Shown: positions 24,274 to 32,462 of the stretch, one piece after another | Numbering within the stretch: position 1 is the first letter of the stretch | Layout: every line of letters starts with the position of its first letter | Assembly (NCBI GenBank): GCA_002084765.1 | Contig: NBMB01000023.1 | Coordinates: 1-64,000, forward strand | Reading direction: 5' to 3' | Origin: Candidatus Cloacimonetes bacterium 4572_55 | Lineage (GTDB): Bacteria; 4572-55 | DNA: 64,000 bases | The notes under the pieces: model-generated | What the model was told of the DNA's origin: nothing | Seen by the model: the letters and a program-made list of their open reading frames with translations, nothing else | Databases searched by the model: none | Program-made: the position numbers and the translations under genes

Positions 24274-26205
24274 ATGGGTAATGAAAAGCTGGAATGGTTG
24301 AAAATTAAACAAGAGATCTATTCTCCTGCCGAGACAGGCGAGGATTATAACCCATATATGATAGAAGGCAAGCGATGTCCACGCTGCAAATGGTTGGAGA
24401 GCGCCAACTCTGTGGAATGTTTTCGTTGTGGCTATAATTTTGAGTTGCAGTCGATTTATGAAAAATTCGAGCGATTCCAAGACTTTAAGCCGCCATTGCG
24501 CGAGATCGAGTTTGCGCCGCTTCGGAAGGCTTTTTTTACCCGTCGCTATATTGATGAAACAGAAAGGTATTATCTCCGGCTTGAAGGGGAGAGGCACCGG
24601 CTTGCCAAAGGATTTGATAGCCTTATTTGTCTGAACGAGATCGACATTGATCGCTATCGACATCAGATCGAGACTGCGAAGAAAGCTCTGCAAGATATGC
24701 GCGCTCGGGTTCTGTTGGCGGACGAGGTGGGGCTGGGAAAAACGATTGAAGCCGGTATTATTATGAAAGAACTAATCATGCGCGGTCTGGTCAAGCGTAT
24801 TTTGATCCTGACTCCCGCGTCGCTGGTTATGCAATGGCATGAGGAGATGGAATATAAATTCGGCGAGAAATTCGCGGTCGGATCAACGTCGGAGGATTGG
24901 ACGGGTAAGGATCGGATCATTGTCTCGATTGATACGGCAAAGCAAAGTCGATTCGCGAATATCATATATCAAAACGAATATGATCTGTTGATTGTGGATG
25001 AAGCGCATAAATTGAAAAATCGCGCCACGATGGTCTATAAATTCGTCAACAAAATTCGAAAGAAATATGTGTTGATGCTCACTGCCACGCCGGTGCACAA
25101 CGATCTGGGAGAGCTATACAGCTTGATAACCGTGCTGAAACCCGGTCTGCTCGGGACGATCCGAAATTTTCGCAAACGCTTCGTGTCAAGGGCGGACCAT
25201 CGAGTTCCCATGAATAAGACGCATTTGCGCCAATTGCTACAAGAGGTGATGATCCGAAATCAACGTGAAAAGGTGGAGATAAAACTCCCATCTCGACGAG
25301 CTGCGGTCTATCATCTCGAGTTGGGACCTGCAGAGCGTGAATTATATGATAGAGTTACGGAATATGTCAGGGATACATTTAAAATTGAGACTGAGTCTCG
25401 TTTCCATCAATTATCACTAATCACACTGCAAAAAGAACTCTGCAGCTCCTCATCCGCGGTCGCCGAGACATTACAAAAAATGTCGAGACGAGACAAGTAT
25501 CCCTCAAGAACAAAAAATAAGCTTCAGAAATATGCGGAACTTGCGCGGCAATTGCCCACGAATCGCAAAACTGACGCAGTGTTGGAGCTGGTAAAACGCT
25601 TTAAAGGCAAATTTTTGATCTATACGAGCTATCGACACACGATGTTTTATCTAAATGATCGCCTAAAAAAAAACAAACATCGCACCGTTCTTTTTCACGG
25701 CGGCATGAATATGAAGCAAAAACGAGCGGCTATCGAGACTTTCCGGAAAGACGCGCGAGTGATGATCAGCACGGACGCGGGAAGCGAGGGACAAAATCTG
25801 CAATTTTGTCATCAGTTGATCAATTATGATTTACCTTGGAATCCGATGAAGGTGGAACAGCGAATCGGTCGCGTGCATCGTCTGGGTCAGAAAAAAGAAG
25901 TGGTGATCTTTAACTTTTCGGTCAACAACACCATTGAAGCAGATATCTTGGGACTGCTTGCCGGGAAGATTCGGATGTTCGAGCTTGTCATCGGGGAAAT
26001 GGACTTGATCTTGGGTCAACTGAAAACCGAGCGCACTTTTGAAGCGATGATTATCGACATTCTTACCAAAGCAGCTACGGATGAGGAGCATCAACAACGC
26101 TTCGACCAGTTCGGGGAGGAGCTGATGAGTGCTCGTGACGATTTCAAAAAATTGAAGGAAGGGGAAAAAATTGTCACGGACCTGGCGACACCTAAACGTC
26201 CCTGA
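24274..26205 (+). CDS. SNF2-family DEAH helicase-like ATPase with zinc ribbon
   Basis: 643 residues. An N-terminal zinc ribbon (C35-x2-C38...C49-x2-C52) is followed by the SNF2/RapA core. Motif I is DEVGLGKTIEAGII (GLGKT at 153-157). Motif II is DEAH (242-245). Motif III is LTATPVHND. The second lobe has FLIYTSYRHT, LFHGGMNMKQK, STDAGSEGQNLQFC and QRIGRVHRLGQK (motif VI). RapA/HepA-like proteins use ATP to move along duplex DNA and remodel protein-DNA complexes, for example recycling RNA polymerase. This one lacks RapA's Tudor and C-terminal domains and is shorter, closer to phage- or defence-associated SNF2 proteins. No methylase or nuclease gene is nearby, so I do not assign a defence role. 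Confidence 0.85.
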   Translation: MGNEKLEWLKIKQEIYSPAETGEDYNPYMIEGKRCPRCKWLESANSVECFRCGYNFELQSIYEKFERFQDFKPPLREIEFAPLRKAFFTRRYIDETERYYLRLEGERHRLAKGFDSLICLNEIDIDRYRHQIETAKKALQDMRARVLLADEVGLGKTIEAGIIMKELIMRGLVKRILILTPASLVMQWHEEMEYKFGEKFAVGSTSEDWTGKDRIIVSIDTAKQSRFANIIYQNEYDLLIVDEAHKLKNRATMVYKFVNKIRKKYVLMLTATPVHNDLGELYSLITVLKPGLLGTIRNFRKRFVSRADHRVPMNKTHLRQLLQEVMIRNQREKVEIKLPSRRAAVYHLELGPAERELYDRVTEYVRDTFKIETESRFHQLSLITLQKELCSSSSAVAETLQKMSRRDKYPSRTKNKLQKYAELARQLPTNRKTDAVLELVKRFKGKFLIYTSYRHTMFYLNDRLKKNKHRTVLFHGGMNMKQKRAAIETFRKDARVMISTDAGSEGQNLQFCHQLINYDLPWNPMKVEQRIGRVHRLGQKKEVVIFNFSVNNTIEADILGLLAGKIRMFELVIGEMDLILGQLKTERTFEAMIIDILTKAATDEEHQQRFDQFGEELMSARDDFKKLKEGEKIVTDLATPKRP

Positions 26206-26230
26206 AAAATCAAACCCTAATACAGAACTC

Positions 26231-26260
26231 GATCCGCAGATTACGCGGATTATCGCAGAT
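26231..26260. repeat. Intergenic repeat between the helicase and ftsX
   Basis: GATCCGCAGATTACGCGGAT then TATCGCAGAT, filling most of the 59-base gap between convergent genes. The T-run after it is not preceded by a clear hairpin. Confidence 0.85.
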
Positions 26261-26264
26261 TTTT

Positions 26265-27119
26265 TTACTGTAAGAATTTGCGGATGGAGACATAACTTCC
26301 TGTTCCACCCAACAAAGCGGCAAGGAGAGCCAGAGCCGTCAAAGTCAATATATTCAGGGGGACCAGGGGGCTGATATATTGACCCGCGACATAATAGGAT
26401 CCGAATATCAAACCGACTGCGATCAGTCCCCCGATGATTCCCTCGATCAACCCCTCGAAAATAATCGGCATGCGGATAAACGTATGGGTCGCTCCAACGA
26501 GCTTCATGATATCGATCGCGTCTTTGCGGGCAAATATCGTCAGTTTTATGGTATTAGAGATGATAAAAATCCCCCCTAACGCGATCATAATGCCGATGCA
26601 GACGTCAATGATCATCGCTGTATCGACAATTCTGTCCAAACGCCGCACCCATTTCCCGCCAAACTGCACGCTCTCGATTCCATCAATTCCGCGAATATCA
26701 GAAGCCAGCCGAGCCAATTTCTCGCTGGTTTTGTGTCCCGTCTGTATCTGGATTCGGACAGACGCGGGAAGAGGGTTGGTCTCAATAGCGTCCAGAAACG
26801 CGGTTTGTTGCCCGAACTCCTCTTTGAACAGTGCCAGATTCTTTTCTTTGGATTGAAATACCACGTTCAGGACCATCTCGTGCCCTCGAATCTCAGCAAG
26901 AGCCGAGTCGATTCGCGTCTGAGTCAAGGATTCTTGAAAATAGCCGATCATCTCGATTCTGTCGCGCACGTCATGGACAATCTGGTTCAGGTTTGCCGTC
27001 AACAGCAAAAATAGACCGAAAACATAGACCAGAATAGCGATCACGAATGCAGAAAGGATCACCATGCCCGGGGAACGGCGAAATCGTTGAAACGCTTCGG
27101 ATAAGGAGTATAATATCAT
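26265..27119 (-). CDS. ftsX: Cell division protein FtsX
   Basis: 284 residues. ABC-type permease subunit of the FtsEX complex, which activates peptidoglycan hydrolases at the division site. It begins MILYSLSEAFQRFRRSPGM with TM1 at about 20-41, then a periplasmic loop of about 120 residues (including IEMIGYFQESLTQTRI and NPLPASVRIQI), then three more membrane segments towards the C-terminus, with DAIDIMKLVGATHTFIRMPI in the permease core. The ATPase gene ftsE, usually next door, is absent from the window. Instead an alpha/beta hydrolase gene lies 31 bases upstream on the same strand, and both may be one transcript. Confidence 0.88.
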   Translation of the reverse strand: MILYSLSEAFQRFRRSPGMVILSAFVIAILVYVFGLFLLLTANLNQIVHDVRDRIEMIGYFQESLTQTRIDSALAEIRGHEMVLNVVFQSKEKNLALFKEEFGQQTAFLDAIETNPLPASVRIQIQTGHKTSEKLARLASDIRGIDGIESVQFGGKWVRRLDRIVDTAMIIDVCIGIMIALGGIFIISNTIKLTIFARKDAIDIMKLVGATHTFIRMPIIFEGLIEGIIGGLIAVGLIFGSYYVAGQYISPLVPLNILTLTALALLAALLGGTGSYVSIRKFLQ

Positions 27120-27150
27120 AGCGATTTATCTATCGGTTTTTATGATTTGA

Positions 27151-27942
27151 TCACGGTTTCTCGTAAGTATTTTTGGCCAAAATTTGTTTGATCCAGCCAA
27201 CGGCAAACTCTGCAATCTCCTGCCAACCCGGCTGTGCGACAACCCAATGCGCGTGATTCTCGAATTCTTTGTAGGTCGAGACAGCCTCGAATTTTTTTGC
27301 GACTTTCCGAACAACCGAAGCAGGTGTAATCCGATCTTCGGCTCCGGCAATCACCAGGACAGGACAGGTCACTTTTGACTCGTCAACTTTGGACGCCCTT
27401 TGTGTGTCAAACAGCCAGTATCCGATCTCGGACGCGGCTCTCCCTGATTCATAAACGAATTTGTCATAGACTTCTTTTTGCTCATGGGGCGGCATCAGGT
27501 GAAGCATGGAATAGACCGCCTCATCAAATGTTTGGCGCATCGGATTTTTCCAGAAACCCCATTTTGTTTGCACACTCCAGAAACTTTTTATCGCGGATGG
27601 CGTCAGAGCAAAAATCCCGGCAGGCGATGCGGGCGTCAACAAAACAAGAGCTTTTGCCACCCCTCGGCTTCCTAAAATCTGCGCGAGGAGTCCTCCCATA
27701 GAATGACCCATGACAATCGGTTTCACGCCAAGCGACAAAATCTTTTTTTCCAGGTCCTCGATATAATCCAACAAGCTGGTCGTTCCGAGTTTGGGATTGG
27801 GCGCGTTCTCTGGGCTCACATCGTGGAAACGCAATGTGGTCGTGACGCAGCGGTACCCCTCTTTTTCAAGAAGGCTCTTGTAATTCTTCCAATACCACGA
27901 TCCGCCCCACATTCCGTGAATCATAAAAATAGTTTCAGTCAT
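27151..27942 (-). CDS. Alpha/beta hydrolase
   Basis: 263 residues of the serine-hydrolase fold. The oxyanion region is FMIHGMWGGSWYWKNY, the nucleophile is S81 in GHSMGG, the acid is D203 in GAEDRITP, and the base is H230 or H232 in ENHAHW. The cap region has a hydrophobic SPAGIFALTPSAIKS stretch. No signal peptide is visible. Substrate unknown: esterases, lipases and lysophospholipase-like enzymes all fit. It is not a good match to OleB, so it does not complete the ole pathway. The gene precedes ftsX on the same strand. Confidence 0.82.
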   Translation of the reverse strand: MTETIFMIHGMWGGSWYWKNYKSLLEKEGYRCVTTTLRFHDVSPENAPNPKLGTTSLLDYIEDLEKKILSLGVKPIVMGHSMGGLLAQILGSRGVAKALVLLTPASPAGIFALTPSAIKSFWSVQTKWGFWKNPMRQTFDEAVYSMLHLMPPHEQKEVYDKFVYESGRAASEIGYWLFDTQRASKVDESKVTCPVLVIAGAEDRITPASVVRKVAKKFEAVSTYKEFENHAHWVVAQPGWQEIAEFAVGWIKQILAKNTYEKP

Positions 27943-28025
27943 GCGCTATACTCATTTCAATTTATTACGCGTATTTGTTATATATTTCATTTTTCAAAAT
28001 ATTTCTAAACATTAATGAGTCCCCT

Positions 28026-29195
28026 CTAAAAACTAAAAATTTGGGTGATTTTGCTAAATTTACGTGTCGTAAGTTCAACAATATCAACAAACGTTTTCAG
28101 CAATTTTCGCAAAAAGACGTTGAATGAGTAAGAGCCAGCAAACACTGGCGACATTAATATTTCCTCAACGGGCTTATTTGAATAAATATTGGTTTCGTTT
28201 GTGATTTCGGCATGGTCGCATTTTGAATTGCATACAAAAATCCTCGCATTCTCAACTGAAGAAACAATAAACGGCGAATGGGTGGTTACGATAAGCTGCA
28301 GGTTTGGGAAAATTTCTTGAATTGATTGGATAAGTCTCTTTTGCCATTTTGGATGCAAATGGTTTTCCGCTTCGTCAATGAGAAGAACGCCCTGTGTTTT
28401 GCATAAATTTTCGATAGTAAATTTATTTAGAGAATTTATTGAATACATTTTCCCTAATAATGAAATCATACGGGTTATTAAATAAAGATTTCCACTGCTT
28501 AATTTTTCAAGTGAAACTTCTTGTCCTGCTTGCAACACAATTGGTTTTAATGTCGTTCTCGCAACATATTTAAATTCGCCGTCGATTAGGCTTAATTTGA
28601 TTATTTTTTTCAAAATATCAAAAAGGCGAGAACCTAATTCTTTTTCTGCATGATTGTCGCTTGTTTTTAAATAATCAAAAAAGCATATTAATTGAGAAAC
28701 TTCAACATTTTTTTGTATGCCGTCAAGTGAATTTATATAAACTTTTTCAGGAACTGGCGCAACCAAATGTGCCACATCAAAACTATCGCTTGATAATTTA
28801 GAAGTCCAATAATCAATAACCCAATTCCAGGTTGCGTCAGGCATTTGACTAGGGCGAAGATCGAGAAATCTCCTCATCAAGCTGTATGTATTCGTATCAA
28901 ATTTTTTTTCATTTTCTAATTTTGAAGAGGATAGAGTTTTTGTCTTATTATCAGTAGTATATTTCAGAGAAAGAAAAAAGTCGGTATCATCTCGAGTAAT
29001 ATTTCGCTCTAACCCACCAGCCTTTCCGAGCAGCAGACCTCTTATCGCATCTAAAATAATTGTTTTCCCCGTGCCATTTTCTCCTGTAATGATGGTAACA
29101 GGCGGATTTTGGATACTTTCTTCTTCCGAGATGAAATTAATATTTCCTTTGATAAAAGGTCCAATATTTTTCAATTCTAAGCTTATTAATCGCAT
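28026..29195 (-). CDS. ABC-type AAA (SMC-like) ATPase, possibly a defence or mobile gene
   Basis: 389 residues, similar to COG3950-type predicted ATPases. Walker A is GENGTGKT (38-45), the signature-like LSSG is at 232-235, Walker B is VLLIDEAENHLH (270-281), and the switch is TTHSP (304-308). The region between is about 180 residues without coiled coil. The text after the switch (PVEEILMSPVFAG) is typical of ATPases found with retrons and Septu-like systems, but those proteins go on for another 50-150 residues. This one ends in FSKITQIFSF, so it may be truncated. The gene is clearly richer in A+T than its neighbours, a sign of transfer. No nuclease, reverse transcriptase or ncRNA partner is visible beside it. 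Confidence 0.75.
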   Translation of the reverse strand: MRLISLELKNIGPFIKGNINFISEEESIQNPPVTIITGENGTGKTIILDAIRGLLLGKAGGLERNITRDDTDFFLSLKYTTDNKTKTLSSSKLENEKKFDTNTYSLMRRFLDLRPSQMPDATWNWVIDYWTSKLSSDSFDVAHLVAPVPEKVYINSLDGIQKNVEVSQLICFFDYLKTSDNHAEKELGSRLFDILKKIIKLSLIDGEFKYVARTTLKPIVLQAGQEVSLEKLSSGNLYLITRMISLLGKMYSINSLNKFTIENLCKTQGVLLIDEAENHLHPKWQKRLIQSIQEIFPNLQLIVTTHSPFIVSSVENARIFVCNSKCDHAEITNETNIYSNKPVEEILMSPVFAGSYSFNVFLRKLLKTFVDIVELTTRKFSKITQIFSF

Positions 29196-29285
29196 AATAT
29201 GAATCCTAACTGTAAAATGACGCGTCGCAGGTTTCCAAAATATTGAGAGGTCTCAAAAAATTTTAAAGAGGAAAAAACCAGGTCC

Positions 29286-30272
29286 TTATTTTTCCAGCTC
29301 CAGATCCTCAAACAGGGATCGAATCTGCCGCCGTTCTTCATCGCTCAGAATAAAATCGACTGATTTGGCATTCTCAACCGCCTGCTCACGCGTGCGGATA
29401 CCCACAATAGCGGAGACAATTCCCGGCTCATGGAACAGCCAATTCAACGCGATCTGAGCGAATGTAGCTTGATATTGATCCGCTATAGGACGCATTTTTT
29501 CCAACGTTGTCAATATTTTTTCTCGATTCGCCTTCTTGAACAGTGGCAATTTTGATCGCCAATCGCCTTTTGGAAACTCACGGTCAGGGGTCACTTTTCC
29601 GGTCAGCAGTCCCTGCTGCAGGGGGCTGTACGCGATAACCCCGATTTTATTTTTGCGACAATAGGGGAGCACATTCTTCTCAATACGCCTATCCAAAAGA
29701 TTATATTTTGGCTGATCCGAGGCAATTTCAGCGAGCCGTCCAGCTTTGATCATCGCCTCCACGTTGAAGTTGCTCACGCCGATTGTACGAATTTTCCCCT
29801 GTTCTTTTAGACGCAACAGTGCCTCCATAGTCTCCTCGATCTGCGTGGTTTTATCCATCCAATGGCACTGGTATAAGTCGATCACATCGATATCGAGCCG
29901 TTTCAGGCTCCTCTCGCACTCCTCGATAATCGATTCCTTACGCAAATTTTTATAGACTTTAAGGTTATTATTTTCCTCTGGTTGGAAGAAATATTGCCCC
30001 TCTTCCCGATCCCAGCGAAGCCCACACTTGGTAGCGATAAGCACCTTATTCCGCCGCCCTTTTATCGCCCGGCCCACGACTTTTTCGCTATGACCATACC
30101 CGTACATTGGCGCGGTGTCTATCATGTTAATCCCCAGGTCGATTGATTGCTGAATCGCGGCGACTGCTTTATTATCGTCAGTCCCTCCCCAATACCAGCC
30201 CCCGATCGCCCACGCCCCAAAAATTAAAGGCGATACCTTTAACGTACTTTTTCCCAATCGACGAAGTCTCAT
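29286..30272 (-). CDS. Aldo/keto reductase
   Basis: 328 residues from the ATG at 30272, which sits behind a perfect GGAGGTGAT ribosome site. The frame is open for 29 more codons upstream, but that part crosses a likely promoter. NAD(P)H-dependent TIM-barrel reductase: catalytic tetrad D52 (IDTAPMYGYG), Y57, K82 (LIATKCG) and His in YQCHWMD. The next motif is IGVSNFNVEAM, and the cofactor region includes YSPLQQGLLTGKV and SAIVGIRTREQ. Closest to the YajO/general-stress-69 type of plant and bacterial reductases. Substrate unknown. It is divergent from parE. Confidence 0.88.
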   Translation of the reverse strand: MRLRRLGKSTLKVSPLIFGAWAIGGWYWGGTDDNKAVAAIQQSIDLGINMIDTAPMYGYGHSEKVVGRAIKGRRNKVLIATKCGLRWDREEGQYFFQPEENNNLKVYKNLRKESIIEECERSLKRLDIDVIDLYQCHWMDKTTQIEETMEALLRLKEQGKIRTIGVSNFNVEAMIKAGRLAEIASDQPKYNLLDRRIEKNVLPYCRKNKIGVIAYSPLQQGLLTGKVTPDREFPKGDWRSKLPLFKKANREKILTTLEKMRPIADQYQATFAQIALNWLFHEPGIVSAIVGIRTREQAVENAKSVDFILSDEERRQIRSLFEDLELEK

Positions 30273-30362
30273 CCGATCACCTCCGATTAAATTTACTCTG
30301 CCCAGATTTCGATTTTTTACCAAAGAATGGAAGTATTTAAAATTTCTATCCATCGCCATGAC

Positions 30363-30391
30363 AAAATATAAATCTCGTCAAGAAACAGCAA
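30363..30391 (-). promoter_or_regulatory. Possible promoter of the aldo/keto reductase gene
   Basis: Minus strand: TTGCTG (30391-30386), 17 bases, TATTTT (30368-30363). Fair match only. It agrees with the start at 30272. Confidence 0.4.
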
Positions 30392-30433
30392 GTCTTATTT
30401 TTGTCAAAAAATCATCCGGTATAAGGAAGTTTT

Positions 30434-32284
30434 ATGAAGTATACGGAAGAAAGTATCAAATCACTGGAGTGGCAAGAACACATCCGATTGCGTCCTGGCA
30501 TGTATATCGGTAAGCTCGGGGATGGCTCCTCGCCAGACGACGGGATTTATGTGTTGGTCAAGGAGATTTTCGACAACTCGGTCGATGAATTTATGATGGG
30601 GGGCGGCAAAACGATCAAAATCCAGGTATCGGATCAGCAGGTCACGATACGGGATTATGGACGGGGTATTCCTTTGGGCAAGGTCGTGGATTGCGTGGCG
30701 CGGATGAATACTGGCGGTAAATATGACTCGAAAGCGTTCCAAAAATCGGTGGGGCTGAATGGCGTGGGGACAAAAGCGGTGAACGCGCTGTCTGACTTTT
30801 TTAAGGTGCAATCGATTCGGGATGGCAAGATCAAGACGGCTGAATTTCGGCAGGGAAATATCGTTGTGGATCGAGAGATTGAGCCGACAAAGGAGCGCAA
30901 TGGCGTGATTGTCACCTTTTTACCGGATCGTAGGATTTTCAAAAAATTTCACTTTGTGCCGGAATATCTGGAGAATTTGATCCGAAATTATGTCTATTTG
31001 AACGCGGGTCTGGTCATTCTTTTCAACAACAAGCGGTTCTATTCTAAAAACGGATTGCTGGATTTGTTGAGCCGCAAGACCGGTTCGGAAGAGTTATGCT
31101 ACCCCATCATCCATTTGAAGGGAGAGGATATCGAGGTTGCGTTCAGCCACGGCAAACACTACGGTGAGGAGTATTATTCCTTCGTTAATGGACAGTTTAC
31201 TACCCAAGGCGGAACCCACCTGACCGCGTTTAAAGAGAGTATGGCGCGTACGATTCGAGATTTTTATAAAAAAAGTTTTGATCTTTCCGATATTCGGAGT
31301 TCGGTTGTGGCTGCAGTGAGTTTGCGGGTTCAGGAGCCAATTTTTGAGTCCCAGACCAAGACCAAGCTCGGATCAAGTTTGATGGAGACGGGCGGGGTCA
31401 CGGTGCGATCTTTTATCAACGATTTTCTCAAGCGAGAGTTGGACGATTATCTGCATAAACACCCGGATACAACCAACGCCCTGCTCAAACGGATTCTCCA
31501 ATCGGAGAAGGAGCGGAAAGAGATTGCCGGGATCAAAAAACTTGCCAATAAAAGAGCGAAAAAAGCGAATCTTCATAATAAAAAATTACGAGATTGCCGT
31601 GTGCATTACAGCGATGAAAAAAACGAACTGCGTTATGACTCGACGATCTTTATTACAGAGGGCGATTCTGCTGGCGGATCCATCACAAAAGCGCGGGACG
31701 TCAAGACTCAAGCAGTTTTCAGCCTGCGAGGTAAGCCGCTGAATTGCTTTGACATGAGTAAAAAGGTTGTGTATCAAAATGAGGAATTTAACCTGCTGCA
31801 CCACGCGCTGAACATTGAAGAAGGGCTGGATAACTTGCGCTATAATCGCGTGGTAATCGCGACCGACGCGGATGTGGACGGGATGCACATCCGATTGCTA
31901 TTGCTGACATTTTTTCTTCAATTTTTCCCGGATATGGCGCGCCAGGGGCATCTATATATTTTAGAGACCCCGCTGTTTCGCGTGCGTAATAAAAAAAAGA
32001 CGTTCTATTGTTACAACGAAAAGGAGAAGCGGCAAGCCAGAGAAAAATTGACCCGAGGCGATTCGCGACGATCTGTCGAGATCACCCGTTTTAAGGGATT
32101 AGGCGAAATTTCTCCGGATGAATTCGGCGCGTTTATCGGGGAGGAAATGCGTCTGGAGCCGGTTATTTTGGATGAAAAAAGCTCGATTGACACGATATTG
32201 AGCTATTATATGGGCAAAAATACTCCGGCGAGGCAGGAATTTATTATTAAACATTTGAAAAAGGATTCTGAAAACGGATTCTGA
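30434..32284 (+). CDS. parE: DNA topoisomerase IV subunit B (ParE), type IIA
   Basis: 616 residues. The GHKL ATPase has [12 protein letters not shown] (E44, N48, D51), DYGRGIP and the lid [14 protein letters not shown]. The transducer domain has the QTKTKLGS loop. The Toprim domain has TEGDSAGGS (near E409) and [11 protein letters not shown] (D476-D480). It lacks the 170-residue insert of E. coli GyrB, and its size and the RDCRVHY region resemble the compact ParE of Bacteroidetes. GyrB identity cannot be excluded. The A subunit (parC/gyrA) is not adjacent: the next gene is the megasynthase. AAGGAAG lies 5 bases before the ATG. Confidence 0.85.
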   Translation: MKYTEESIKSLEWQEHIRLRPGMYIGKLGDGSSPDDGIYVLVKEIFDNSVDEFMMGGGKTIKIQVSDQQVTIRDYGRGIPLGKVVDCVARMNTGGKYDSKAFQKSVGLNGVGTKAVNALSDFFKVQSIRDGKIKTAEFRQGNIVVDREIEPTKERNGVIVTFLPDRRIFKKFHFVPEYLENLIRNYVYLNAGLVILFNNKRFYSKNGLLDLLSRKTGSEELCYPIIHLKGEDIEVAFSHGKHYGEEYYSFVNGQFTTQGGTHLTAFKESMARTIRDFYKKSFDLSDIRSSVVAAVSLRVQEPIFESQTKTKLGSSLMETGGVTVRSFINDFLKRELDDYLHKHPDTTNALLKRILQSEKERKEIAGIKKLANKRAKKANLHNKKLRDCRVHYSDEKNELRYDSTIFITEGDSAGGSITKARDVKTQAVFSLRGKPLNCFDMSKKVVYQNEEFNLLHHALNIEEGLDNLRYNRVVIATDADVDGMHIRLLLLTFFLQFFPDMARQGHLYILETPLFRVRNKKKTFYCYNEKEKRQAREKLTRGDSRRSVEITRFKGLGEISPDEFGAFIGEEMRLEPVILDEKSSIDTILSYYMGKNTPARQEFIIKHLKKDSENGF

Positions 32285-32377
32285 AAACTATAAGTTAATA
32301 ATATCAATTATTTTTGTGATCTAATTTTATATTTTTTAAGAATTTATACGAATGTAGGAATGGAGCGAAAATCCGGC

Positions 32378-32406
32378 TTGACACAGAGCTGAAATCGACA
32401 TATACT
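32378..32406 (+). promoter_or_regulatory. Strong sigma-70 promoter of the megasynthase gene
   Basis: TTGACA (32378-32383), exactly 17 bases, TATACT (32401-32406). Expected transcription start near 32413, giving a 50-base leader. No operator-like dyad is evident. Confidence 0.85.
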
Positions 32407-32462
32407 GCCTGTTCACGAGTTTTAAACAACTCACTCCTTAGACCCGATTTGTAGATATTAAA

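Noticed and set aside
27151-27942. OleB for the olefin pathway
   Set aside because: The nucleophile is Ser in GHSMGG. OleB belongs to the haloalkane-dehalogenase-like branch with an Asp nucleophile. The gene is also 24 kb away from oleCD.
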